From the NCBI GenBank assembly GCA_025602915.1, contig JAHLJZ010000001.1, positions 1-64,000 of the forward strand: 64,000 nucleotides of DNA, given 5' to 3'. How positions within the stretch are numbered: position 1 is the stretch's first letter; each line of letters begins with the position of its first letter. The translations under genes and the position numbers were made by a program. This DNA is from Paraphysoderma sedebokerense. Taxonomy: Eukaryota > Blastocladiomycota > Physodermatomycetes > Physodermatales > Physodermataceae. The notes under the pieces were generated by a model. The model made no database searches. It worked only from the letters and a program-made list of their open reading frames with translations, and was not told where the DNA came from. Shown one piece after another: positions 33,179 to 52,754 of this stretch.

Positions 33179-36100
33179 TTAAATATCATTTGGTCTAAGT
33201 TCTCTTCGCTCAGTAGTTCCGAGTGATATCCTAGAAGTACTCCCGTCTTGACTCAACATTGACCTGCTGTGCATGGCATCCGATTCAGGTAGCATGAACG
33301 TCGATTTTTGTTTTCCATTTATGCTGCTACAATCGTCCAATTTGATTGTGGGGTTGCGTCTCCTCTTTCCGCATTGTCTGCCTAATTCATTAAGAGCTCC
33401 AAGGAAAACGAATAATGTAGTGCCCATCACTAATACTAGAATGATCATAGCAATGACAAACTTCTGCTCTTCAGTTTTGAACTGCTCGTTGTAAAATAAA
33501 AGACCTAAAAGAAGAATAATAGAAGACGAAACTGATGATATCAATTCTAGAAAATTGAGGAATGCGCTCGAATAGGGTCGGTATGTCCAATAAACAATAA
33601 AGGACACAGCTAATATTACAAGTGTGAGTATGATTTGTAGAGTAATATACCTTAATAATTTAACAGTTGTTAGATATATCTCGGCAACGATACGTTCCAT
33701 AAAATGCTCTTTACCTCGTGAAAAACATTTGAACCGTAATGATGGCTAACTTTTGGATTACTTGAATAAAAATGAAATACTGGTACTGAGGCTTCATAAA
33801 TCTGTAATCTGTGTCCACAATCTGTTTACAAATACTTCGGCATTTTTTCCAAAATGTGCTTTGTCTCTTTTGATAAAAACCGTAATAAAGAAGCGCAAAG
33901 TAAACGGGGATGCCTATGAAGTACGCTCTGAAAACATGTCTTTGTAAGAAAAGTTACATGTACATCAGCAATAAAGATAATTTTACGCACATTACTGCCG
34001 CGAATGCAAACGGATATGTGTCGTACCACCATTGTCGATAGCAAACTAGAGAAGGATCGGCATCTAAAAGAAATGGTTACCCTATGTGAAGTCTAAAAAC
34101 AGACTCGTAAATTTCCTTACCTAGGTAAAATTCACCGTCCGCTTCCTGCGTGCAGTCGAACAATCTAAGTGATGAACGAATTAATCGATGGTACAAGCAA
34201 ATTAATACATGAATAGAATAGGACTTACGCCAAGGCTTTTTGAGACACAACAATATACAAGAATGAGAGAACCAAGTTAAAAGCTCTGACTGCGATGAGA
34301 AATTTTTCTTTTTGTCGCTTCAGCAATTCATCCTTGTCAATTCTTAATCTTGTTCGACCCAACGGAATCCTGAAATAACAGGCGACAGAGTAGCGAATAT
34401 TGAAGAAAACTTGCTGAAAATGTAACTTGACCATTTGTATCGGCCAATAATTCATCAAACAAAATATAAACAGAAATCCCAGTAGAAACATAGGAATCAG
34501 CAAGGTTGCCTTCATTTTCCAACTGAAACTTAAAATTTCTTCCGCCATCAGGCATTCTGGAGCGATCAGTTCTAGATTAAAGACAGAAATGGATAATGCG
34601 TCCATTACGACCTGAATTATCCAGGTTTCATGCCATTTGAGGTCAAGCTCCTGAATTAATATTGTTGTCTGAATGAAACTGAGAAAAATACTGGCCAGTC
34701 CCAAACTGAATAATAATAGAATTAATGCTTTTTCATTTAATTCAAATTGAATCTGATACGCATACCTGGAACCTGTTTGGACTAATTTGAGGATAAGATA
34801 GACAATAATCGCTCCAACCAATATCACGGCGGAAATAACGACGATGGATAAAGTGACGTCCAGTTTGCATGGAACACATTGATTATTCACCCTGTAGTGA
34901 CGATTGACACATGCTCCGCATCCTTATGCAATTTATAGGTCAGGTCGTTAATACTTGTCAGTTGTGATATAATTGGATGGAGAGAACGAACTTGTTCCAG
35001 TATATCCAGGAGCACATGTTCCATTGGTACAAGCATGTGCCTATAATGAAATACATTAGAAATCAGCGTGAATTTATAATGCTAAAACATTTGGCGCTTA
35101 CTGGAGTGCAAGTCAAGAAAACATCAGTAGTTTCCGGGCTTTGCCAAAATCCGTCCGCCGCTACAGGAAGCCGGCGACCGGTCGGGCTACAAACACTTCC
35201 GTAAGGGCATTGAATGCATGCTGGACCGACAGCAGCAGGAAATGGGTTGGGAATGTATCCGACTGGACAAATTGGTTTTATCTTTGTAGTACATGGTGCG
35301 GAGCTGATATTGGCTTTGTTCATGCACACATATTTGAAGTATATACTTGCCGACCTAAAATTGTAAATGCGTAAGTTGTAGTTTCCATAAAATATAACGG
35401 TACTGAAAAGAAATGGTGAGTGCTTACAGCCAGCCTTGAGGCTTCCATTCCAAGATTACTTGATTATTGACGAACAAGCTTCCTTCACGAAGAATTGTCT
35501 GATTAATTGTGCTTTTCAATTGAATATTGTCACTTAAACTTTCAATTTGATAGAGAAGACTAGATGTAACGTCAAATTAGTTCACCGTCATGTAATAAGC
35601 TCAATCAGGTTCTGAAGGAAGAGCATACCTGTCGGGGACGACTGATTTGTTCCACAAGTAAGTGATGTTTCCCAAATGAATCGTAGTACTCATACTATTG
35701 CCTGTTAAGAATTCTGATGGCAGTTCTACTTCTTCTACACAGTGGAGTTGGGGTGGATTATATTCGACAATGGTTACCTCCACGAACCCCAAATTTGAAG
35801 TCGCGAATTCCGAATCTACAATTTGAATGCAGAAAATCGCGTAATTTAGCGACATGAGTTGTGAAGTATGTTATATAGCAAAAAAAATTTACCATGGCAA
35901 GTATATGTCAAACAATATCTTCCGGTGTAATTTGAACCTGGAGATAGCCAAAAGCGACCCAGTTCATCGTTCACAAATGAGGGCAAAGTGATGCGGGATG
36001 AATTGAGAGTAGAGAAGTCTATTTCTGTGGAGTAATTATAGAATTGAAATAATGATCCATTATTGGGCGGCATTCCGACTAGTCTATAACGCAAATTTTT

Positions 36101-36727
36101 GTCCTCAACGTCGCTGCAGTTCAACGGGACCACAATAGCTTCTGTACGCTGGGTAGATATGGACAAGTTGTAGGCAATAGGCGCTGTATTTTGCGGCAAA
36201 ACATTGATTGTAATGTTGGCTGATTGCGACGAATTTGAGATTCCGTCAAATAAACTGTACGCAAAACTGAAAAGTCCCGTGTCGTTAAATGGAGGATAAT
36301 ACAATACAGAGTTTCCAAGCAAGCGAAACGGGACATAATTTACTTCGGCACTTGCTGAAATATTAAATGAGGCATTGACAGGAATGAATGTGGTATACAA
36401 CGTTCCCGCAGTGGGAAGGGAAGTAATGACAACAGTTAACTCTTCGGTCGCGTTATCTGGGTCATTGCAGTAAGTTGCGGCGCGACAAAACTTGAAAAAC
36501 GTTGGGACATTTAATTTGGCGGAAAACCCATCGTTATACGGTGTAGGGGGGATATTTTGAATTTGACGTTTTTTCAGTCGGTTAGGTGCGTCTTCTTGAA
36601 GTAGCAAAGTCTGGGCTGTCGCAATGTTCTGGGTACACACCAGCAGGAATAACAATCCCTGCAATAAGACGTGTAACCGAACAGTCAGAAGCGGTGACAG
36701 CAAATTTAAGGGCATACAGCTGCCCAT
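33179..36727 (-). CDS. large receptor-like protein: cadherin-like ectodomain, Cys-rich module, about eight membrane helices
   Basis: Minus strand, many exons. The N-terminus is a signal peptide (LLQGLLFLLVCTQNIATA), then LKKRQ, a Kex2-like site. The ectodomain holds a repeat-type beta fold (FNDTGLFSFAYSLFDGIS, TAPIAYNL, CSDVEDKNLRYRLVGMPPNN) like cadherin-like repeats, with many N-glycosylation sites. A Cys-rich module follows (GPACIQCPYGSVCSPTG, then GFWQSPETTDVFLTC and a short C-G-C-C run). The rest is multi-pass: TLSIVVISAVILVGAIIVYL, ALILLLFSLGLASIFLSF, TLLIPMFLLGFLFIFCLM, FNLVLSFLYIVV, YFIGIPVYFALLYYG, TLVILAVSFIVYW, SSVSSSIILLLGLLFY and FVIAMIILVLVMGTTLFVF. LFDCTQEADGEFYL with DADPSLVC recurs in large membrane proteins of protists and zoosporic fungi. 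No known ligand; receptor or channel role is inferred. Confidence 0.7.
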
Positions 36728-44526
<7,799 letters not shown>

Positions 44527-45441
44527 GATTGATTGTTAACTATTCCCCGATCATCGTATAAATTCATTCTATTCATATGTTGATGTATTGCACTTTATGT
44601 CTAAAAAAGTTATTGATTTTCTATGTATCATATGTTCGTTTTCTAGTGGATAACTGTTAGCCCAGCAATCCGTTACTATTCTGGGAGGATTCTCAATAAA
44701 TGTAATTAATCTGTCTTTTTCGTATTGACTTGACAACGTTGCGACGTGGCTGCGCACTAAAAAAATAGACGAACTCAGCACTCCCTAGGAATACCAGCTG
44801 CCAATCAATATAAGTAAAATTCAATCATGTTGAATTTGTTTTATTTGATATAGTTACACATATTACCCAGTAATATTATTATTGTCGGAGATTTAATAAG
44901 TGTGTTAGCGTATCTGGTACACGTAAAGAACGACGTTATTCCTGTCGATGAATGCATACTACTGAAAATCATGTATTATTCACATTTCAATGTCGACTGT
45001 AAATTTTCATCTAACTTACAAAAAGGATGGAAATTGATGAGGTCTGAAATAAAATTGTCGTCTATAGTAAGCCACCCTTGGCTGTGCGGGTGAATTTCTG
45101 ATTCAATTATTATCGGTCGCCCAAGCCAATCTTATTGTCGCTCGCTGATTGCATTGTCCTTATTAAGTCCTGCGCATATCATTCCGCATCTCATCTATAT
45201 CCAACATTTCTGTTATTTCATTCTCTCCATTCCATCGTCGTATTTCAAATTCAATAATTTTTTACCCAACCTTTGAGGTTCCTGGCGCACTTTCGATATT
45301 GTGAGCCCTAAGCTTTCCGCTGGCCCGCGAGATCCAAATCCGTAGCAAAAAGCAAACATCATTTAAACATTTTCATCCAATTTTTACATTCCTGGAAACC
45401 GCAACTCTTCTCTTCGGATAGTTTTACTCCCTGGGATAAAA
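44527..45441. other. intergenic, no gene seen
   Basis: About 900 AT-rich bases between tandem plus-strand genes. Small open frames near 44569-44781 and 44902-45093 are unremarkable. Confidence 0.5.
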
Positions 45442-47191
45442 ATGAGCATAGTGTTGAACAGACGAGGTATATTCCTTGTCATCGGTCTTTTGCTCCTATT
45501 GTCCTCGACTTTTTATCTTTACAATTCACCGACGGAGGAAGTTGATTCCGCTGGAAAAGTTCATTCCCCTACCAAATCTCTTCCAACGAATTCTCTCCCC
45601 GCATTCCAATCGAAGCATCATCTCCCGAACGACAAATTTGGTTTCCTTCCCTCCAATAAATCCGGACATCTGTATTTCTACAATAAACCTGAAGATACTC
45701 TTGAAGGAAAAGTTAAAGCGGCTATTGTTATTTTGGTTCGAAATCAAGAGTTAGAAGCATTGATTCCGACTTTAAAGCAATTTGAATCAAAATTTAACTC
45801 AAGATACGCTTATCCATATGTCTTCTTGAATGACGTTGAATTTACGGAGGAATTTAAACGAAAGACGAAAGCACTTACTACGGCAAGAACTATCTATGGG
45901 TTAATCCCGAAAGAGCATTGGGGCTATCCCAATTGGGTGAATCAAACGTACGCTAAGGAATGCAGAGAGAAGATGGCGAAAGAACAAGTCATCTATGGCG
46001 GTTCCGAAAGTTACCGTCATATGTAAGTACTGGATGATATTCATACCTGTCTTGGCGAGCTCAAATCACTTTGAACAAGTGAAGAAGAATCATTAGTGAG
46101 CATGGTGATGGTATATATTAACCCCTCTTTCCACATTGTAGGTGTCGCTTCAACAGTGGTTTCTTCTATCGACATCCGTTGCTCGATGAATTGTTCGTAT
46201 TTCCTTCAAAAATTTTAGTTATTGTCTGTTTATTGTATCTGACTTTTATGATCTTTTGAATTTATTATTTTATAGCGATTATTATTGGAGAGTCGAACCG
46301 GGTGTTGAATATTTCTGCAATCTTGACTACGATCCTTTCGCGTACATGGCTCAAAATAACAAAATGTATGGATTCACGATTGCCTTGTTTGAATACAACA
46401 ATACTATTCCCTCGTTATGGAAGACGACTAGAGAATTTATGGATAAGCACCCAGAGCACATTCCGAGCGAGAATGCATTGAAGTTTATTTGGAACGAAGC
46501 TAATGGGTATGTACTGTTTCTATTTCCCCTCTTACTTTGATTTTATTCTCATTCGAGGCAACTCCTAACTGTATATTTGCCGAAAAAAACTGCCTCCAAT
46601 TTTACTTAATATCGGTTGTAGCAACTATAACCTTTGTCATTTCTGGTCCAATTTCGAAATCGGGGATCTCCGTTTTTACAGATCTCAAAGATACATGGAT
46701 TACTTCAATTTTTTGGATAAAACTGGTAAATTTTTTTATGAACGATGGGGTGATGCACCAGTTCATTCTATTGCTGCTGCGATGTTTCTACATCCTAGTC
46801 AGATTCACTTCTTTGAAGACATTGGATATAAAGTACTGCATTTTTCTCAATTTTCATACTTCAGTTTTCTTGCAAGCTAATATTTTGCTCGCATAGCATG
46901 CACCCTTCACTCATTGTCCTCTGAGTCTTCAAGACCAAGTTCGACAGAACTGCGATTGCGGATCGGACGATAGTTTCGACTGGTTAGTAATTTCATTTTC
47001 AAATCTCTGCTTTCGCCTTCCTCTGTTTCCTATGACTTCCTTTACCTACATGCTATTGTTCTGGTTCTAATATTTCAAATCCTGATCTACACAGGAAAGA
47101 TTACAGTTGTCTTCGTTGGTATTACTACTCTGTCAAACAAGGTGTCGATGGACGCTGGGTGAACTGGCAAAGTTATCCTAAATGGGGTTAA
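45442..47191 (+). CDS. alpha-1,2-mannosyltransferase of the KRE2/MNT1 family (GT15)
   Basis: Golgi type II membrane glycosyltransferase of fungal O- and N-glycan extension. Short N-terminus, then a membrane anchor (GIFLVIGLLLLLSSTFYLYN) and a stem rich in Ser/Pro. Catalytic domain: VKAAIVILVRNQELEALIPT, YPYVFLNDVEFTEEFKRKT, GLIPKEHWGYPNWVN, MCRFNSGFFYRHPLLDE, YYWRVEPGVEYFCNLDYDPF, YGFTIALFEYNNTIPSLWK, NLCHFWSNFEIGDLRFYRSQ and FYERWGDAPVHSIAAAMFL. YWRVEPxVxFFCDxxYDPF and FWSNFEI are GT15 signatures with the Mn2+/donor-binding Asp and catalytic Glu. Five or six exons. Acceptor specificity cannot be told. Confidence 0.95.
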
Positions 47192-47611
47192 GCGATTTGT
47201 TGCAACACGTTTCGTGAGTAGCTATGGGTGTAGAGACTGAAAAGTAAAATAGTTATTAATGGTTGAAGTGGTGGGATTATTTAATCATACTGATATTTTG
47301 GTTTTGTTTGTGTTTGTTTAATTACTGAAAAATAAAGTACTGTAATGTAAACTCGGATCGCTAATTATTATGGTTTTATTTTATATTTTGGGATGGATTT
47401 CAATTCACGATTTTCAATTGATTTGTCTCTTGATGTAAAATCCCGTGCCCGCATCTGCTCATAAGTTTCTTTCCTTTACGTCACTTTTTTTTGCTCTCAT
47501 CATTCTTCATCTCTCTCTTGCATCGCATTCAAACATCATCTCTTCACCCCTCAATTCATCGAGATCAATTTCCATATCCTTTTTGGGTAATCCTAACGAC
47601 TCTTCGGCCAC
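47192..47611. other. intergenic region
   Basis: Contains AATAAA near 47330 for the upstream mannosyltransferase gene and a pyrimidine-rich stretch (47480-47560) upstream of the next gene. Confidence 0.5.
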
Positions 47612-48616
47612 ATGCCAACGATAACGGAATTGGATGACCTGGGCTTACCGACGTCACCCTTGTCTTCACTTTTTCCAATCAATTTTGACTTGCCGACTGC
47701 CTGCTCAATTTATGTTGATTCAAATATAATATCAGATGACTGGAGTGGAACCAATGGTCGCACTACAGCTGGCCAAGGGTATGGAGCCGACGAAATTCGG
47801 GCGGATGAACGAGGAATTGAAATGAGCCATTTAGTTTCTAGCATGGACAATATGTATCTTGATCAATCCATGGCAACTTCTCCGTCGATATCTTCTTCTT
47901 CGTCATTATCTGAACCGGATATTCAACTTGAATATGAACGACCTTCAGAGTTTATCTCAATCTACGATATCAATCAAATTGACACCGCCCACTTGGATGA
48001 TTCCCAATCGACATTCAATTATACCATACCCACTCCTCCATCAACTCCCATACCTTCATATTTACCTAACCAGACTTTTGAAGAACACTTTAATTTGTTT
48101 ATATCTTCAAATATGTCTGCGCATTCGATATCCGGATCTAAGACAAGCTGCGGCAACCGTAACCTTAATCCAACTGACCTCTTTCATCTCATTTCTCCGT
48201 TCCTCAACATTCACACTTCCAACATCCATCATTCTTCAGCGCAAGAATTACAAAATTTGGTAAATCTTCCGAGGTACGCTAAAGTTACCAAATTTTCAAA
48301 AATATCAAAACGATCGTTTGGACATAAAAAATCTAAAATTCCAGCTCTACGAGGCCGATCAAAATACAAATTCGGAACAAAAAGATGGCTGAATAGAGTG
48401 TCTCAGAATATTAAAAGGAATGATACTATGATGAATTCTTTACTCAATGAATTGGAACAATTTCGACTGGACGGCACTGAAAACAATCATGGCTCAGGTA
48501 TGAACCAACATGAAGGAATAGCGGAGAGAGGAATGAGGACAAGTAGGACAGACAATATAGTGACCGACGAAATGGGTCAGTTGGTGAAAGATTTGGATGG
48601 TTTATCATGTGATTAA
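47612..48616 (+). CDS. unknown 334-residue protein, no introns
   Basis: I do not recognise this protein. It is one uninterrupted frame, unlike most genes here. The N-terminal half is acidic and rich in Ser, Thr and Pro (SPSISSSSSLSEPDIQLEYE, PTPPSTPIPSYLP) and looks disordered, as in transcription activators. A basic segment (SKISKRSFGHKKSKIPALRG, then KYKFGTKRWLNRVSQNIKRN) sits near residue 220-260 and could bind nucleic acid or be a nuclear signal. The C-terminus is a helical, Asp/Glu-rich stretch. Upstream is a TC-rich tract like that of many fungal promoters. A regulatory role is a guess. The long open frame with protein-like composition supports it as a real gene. Confidence 0.65.
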   Translation: MPTITELDDLGLPTSPLSSLFPINFDLPTACSIYVDSNIISDDWSGTNGRTTAGQGYGADEIRADERGIEMSHLVSSMDNMYLDQSMATSPSISSSSSLSEPDIQLEYERPSEFISIYDINQIDTAHLDDSQSTFNYTIPTPPSTPIPSYLPNQTFEEHFNLFISSNMSAHSISGSKTSCGNRNLNPTDLFHLISPFLNIHTSNIHHSSAQELQNLVNLPRYAKVTKFSKISKRSFGHKKSKIPALRGRSKYKFGTKRWLNRVSQNIKRNDTMMNSLLNELEQFRLDGTENNHGSGMNQHEGIAERGMRTSRTDNIVTDEMGQLVKDLDGLSCD

Positions 48617-48991
48617 AATCTATACCGGTTTTGATAGGCCATCGTGAGCGGGATAATGCAAACCTGTAAACTCATAGTAAACCGTTTGTCTGGAATGTTT
48701 GATCGAAGAAGGAGAACCGAATAATGATGCCGTTAGTAGCATGAACAAGGTTAGCGTATATTGTAAATAGTGTATAATAAGCGCAATGCTACAAAACGTA
48801 ACATGAAAGTTTGAAGAAAATGTTTCCGCTCTCCTGCGAAGAGACATCTCAACTACGTCGATTGACATTTTATATAATTATTTCTCTTTCAGATCCATCT
48901 TCCAAAATCATCCCTATTTCTACTATTCTATCGTTTCCCATTCTTTTAATTTTGCATGCAATCTAATCACTCTCTGAGCTAAATAGACTAT
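48617..48991. other. intergenic between convergent genes
   Basis: Contains a minus-strand frame 48868-48620 of 82 codons with one hydrophobic segment (FCSIALIIHYLQYTLTLFML). I find no family and no strong start context, so I leave it uncalled. Confidence 0.4.
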
Positions 48992-51900
48992 CTACTTTTC
49001 CTCGCTATTTTCTTCGCTTTCCCTCTCAAATACAACCAACAATTTTCCTTCTTCTACTAACTCCCCGGGCTGGTAATTTATCCTTTTCACCGTGCCGGTG
49101 TACGGTGCCTTTATCATATGCTAATAAAATGAAGAATGAAAATGTGAGATGGGAAGAAGGAATACAGGAAACAGAGACGGTTGAAACAGACCTCCATCTT
49201 CATGGCTTCCAAAACTACCAATCCCTTTCCTTTTTCTACTCTTTCACCTTCCTTCACTAAAACTCCAGAAATTTTACACGGCATCGGTGCCTTGACAGAT
49301 CCTTCTGCGGAAGAGTGGTCTGTGGAAGTGATGTACGCTGGTGTCGGGATTTGGAATGTAATTGTTGGGTGCTACAGAAAGTAATAAGTCAATTATGGGC
49401 AGCAGACAAGAAGGTGTGAGAGAAGTGTGATGCGAACATTATTTGAAAATACGACAATGCCGTTTCCTTCAGTTACAATTTTTGGATTGATTTTCTTATT
49501 CGGCAAATCGATTGTCATTTTCACCGATTCTGCGCCCTTGGCAGAAGTTTGGCCTTGTGGGTGAGACTGTTTGCCAGATTGTTTGTTGAAAGATTCGATG
49601 GAAATGGACGGAAACTCAGTAGTCGATTCCGGTGATTTTACCTAGTTGGAATTGTCGGAAATGAAAATGGCGAGATACATTGGTAAGTTAGAAAGTCCAC
49701 CATTGATAGTAAAGTACAAATCCAACTTACCACAGCATCCAGCTTTCCATCTTTCAGAAATTTGACAGTAACTTCAACTTCTTTTCCTCTATTATCAAGT
49801 AACACAACACTTCTTTCATATTCTGTGTTCAATCTGAACCCATTACTTGCACCCCAAGGATCTTGTGAAGGGGTATTTCGTGACCCAGAAGAGGAAGCAA
49901 TATCTGCTTCATTGAGAATTAGGGAGAGCGCGGCAGGAAGGACTGACTCGGCGGAAGGTGGCGGCGGTGAAGGAAAGAGAGTAGAATGGTGTTTCTGTGG
50001 ATCGATTAAGCCGAAAATCAAATTTAATGAACTAGGACTGACGAACATAGAGAACATTTCGAGTGAGAACTAACAGCAAACCTTGATGAAATTAGTTTCC
50101 ACGTCGCCCTCCACAAACATTGGATGTGCACTCAAAGTTTTCAAGAACTCAATGTTGGTATTCAATCCAACAACATGATACTCTTCCAGACCTCTTCTCA
50201 ACTTCTTCAGCGCAGAGTTTCGATCATGCGATTTCACCACTAACTTTGCTATCATAGGATCATAGTACACCGACACTTGGTCCCCTTGTGAGACTCCAGT
50301 TTCGACACGAAGAGAGTTAGAGGTCGCAGGCGTGGATAAATGAAGGAGTGGGCCGGTGTCCGGGAGAAAGTTGTTTGTTGGGGTTTCAGCATAGATTCGG
50401 GCTTCAAAAGCGTGCCCATCGAGAGGAATTTGAGATTGAGATAGAGGAAGTGGATTGCCGGCCGCGACCTTAGATATAATAGGAGTAAGTATCGGCATCA
50501 CATTCGAATTCTCAGCGCAGAAGGAAGAGCATAAGTCACCTCGAGTTGCCATTCCACCAAATCAGTATTCGTAATCATTTCCGTGACTGGATGTTCTACT
50601 TGTAATCTCGTATTCATTTCCATGAAGTAAAATGTCTTCGTTTCATTGTCCATGATAAATTCAACTGTTCCGGCACCTTCGTAATTGACAGCTTTTGCAG
50701 CTGCTACGGCTTTGGCGCCCAACGAGTTTCGAAGTTCAGTAGTAATACCAGGCTAAACAATTGAATATAAATTAATCGCTTCTAAAAACAAACAGTTGAG
50801 GAAAATACAGAGAACGCACCCCCGGAGCTTCTTCGATAATTTTTTGATGACGCCTCTGAACTGAGCAATCACGCTCAAACAGGTGGACAGCATTACCTAG
50901 TTTATCAGCAAATACTTGGACTTCGACATGCCTAATAGAAATATAAGTAAGAAGGTTCAGGTGCAGGACAATATTCCTAGATTGAGCTATTACCTTGGTG
51001 TCACTAGGTACTTTTCGACTAGCACTCTATCATCCCCAAATGACTTCTGCGCCTCACGTTTGGCAGATTCCAACATCATATCAAAATCCGATTCACTGTT
51101 TGAAGAATGGAGAAATAGGAATAGCATTACAAGATAACGTAAGGCCTCTATATAAATGTGATGGGATGACAACATAAGCAAACCTTTCAACGATTCTCAT
51201 GCCTTTTCCGCCGCCACCTTTAATAGCCTTTATCAAAACAGGGAAGCCAATCTTCGATGCCTGCTCTTTAAGGAATTTAGGATCTTGATTTGACCCGTGA
51301 TAACCGGGCACAACCGGTACGTTGGCTTTCTGCATGATATTCTTGGAAGCACTGTAGCCCAGAAAGTTTAGGTTAACCAGGCTTTACACTTTGCACAAAG
51401 TGCATTCGATCGAAAGTATTATAAATGACAAAACCCACCTTTTGGATCCCATATCAATGATAGCTTGAGCTGGTGGGCCGATGAAGGTGAGTTGTTCTTT
51501 GGCCAGTAGATCAGCAAAGTCTGCATTCTCTGATAGAAATCCATAACCTGGGTGAATCGCCTACATGTTACGTTCAAAGGGAGGTCAGCGAAAGTGTTCC
51601 TAAGACAAGATTTTTGGTTATAGTTGGTTATGCACCTGAGCGCCAGTTCTCTTGGCAATATCAATTATCTTGTCCATTCTGAGGTAACTTTCAGCTGAGG
51701 GAGCCGGTCCTAGTAGGTATGCTTCGTCGGCCTGACATTTGTATAAAAAATAGGATCAAATTTCCTGTTAGGTCAATTCAGTTATAACGCAAAGAGGACA
51801 GGTATTATTACCATTTTAACGTGCATGGAATGTTTATCAGCTTCGCTGTAGACGGCGACACATTTTATTCCCAACCTTTGCGCTGTTTTCATTACTCGAC

Positions 51901-52261
51901 AAGCTATCTGTAGGCGAGATTGTTGTCAGAATTATAAGAAAGCATTCGGGCAATCAAGCGGTAGAAATTTAAGCTAGACGACGTACTTCACCCCGGTTGG
52001 CGATGAGGATTTTGTCGAAAAGCGGGTTTCGAGTGTCTATTAAAGATACGAATATGGAGAATACGTAGTGACAAAAGGAGGTAGTGATGTCAATATAGAT
52101 TGTAAAGGCCTCAGATTTTGAAATGGACGTAGGACGACCGAGGATAGAAACATACGCGGAGAGGCAGCAGAGACATAGAATCTTGGGGAAACAGGGCCCC
52201 GAGAGAGGGCAGGGGACGAGAGTCGCTGCGATATCCTCGTTCTGAGGAGAAATGTCGCCAT
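48992..52261 (-). CDS. MCCC1: methylcrotonoyl-CoA carboxylase alpha (biotin-containing) subunit
   Basis: Mitochondrial enzyme of leucine breakdown. Starts at 52261 with a long presequence ([20 protein letters not shown]) then [12 protein letters not shown], the biotin carboxylase N-terminus. Further signatures: [16 protein letters not shown] (ATP grasp), the block [30 protein letters not shown] and [10 protein letters not shown]. The biotinyl domain is split over the last exons: [30 protein letters not shown] (biotin Lys in AMKM) and [20 protein letters not shown], ending EENSEEK. Linker sequences fit MCC rather than pyruvate or propionyl carboxylase, but propionyl-CoA carboxylase alpha is the nearest alternative. 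About ten exons. Confidence 0.9.
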
Positions 52262-52754
52262 GTCTTGTTGATGATGCTGTGTGCAAAGTGTATCTTTTGT
52301 CGATGAGCGAGGAAGGGAGCGAAATGAGGAATTCCGTGACTCTCCGGCCGGCCTCGCTTAAAAAATTATTCGCCACTCTTTGCGCTGTCCCTCTAAAATT
52401 ATATTATTCAGGATTTTAACGACTTCATTTGTATCTTTATAGCAGATTTATAATATAGTGTTTAATGTTGGCTGATTTTTTGTCATTGATTGATAAGAGT
52501 CTGCTATTAGCATTCTGAGCTAGAGGATCTTCTAATCGCAGAAAAAGTGAATGTAGCAAGTACTATGGGGTTTCAATGGCATGAGTTGCTATCTTTGTCC
52601 GAAATGGATATTCATAAAATAATTGCCGCGAATAAACAATATCGTCCCTTGCCTTTGTCGTTTTGGTGGATTTGTCCTGACAATACTCGCCTGATTCCAC
52701 ACTCAATCTACAACAGCAAGATATTGTAGCGAGAATAACGAAATCTCTTCACCA
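52262..52754. other. divergent promoter region of MCCC1 and dynactin
   Basis: About 490 bases between two divergent start codons. A small open frame at 52547-52729 has no recognisable motif. Presumed shared regulatory region. Confidence 0.5.

Noticed and set aside
48620-48868. Minus-strand 82-codon frame with a hydrophobic segment
   Set aside because: Single hydrophobic stretch, no family, and in a short gap between convergent genes. Kept only as a note.
49762-50073. Plus-strand frame in the carboxylase region
   Set aside because: Antisense shadow of MCCC1 coding exons.
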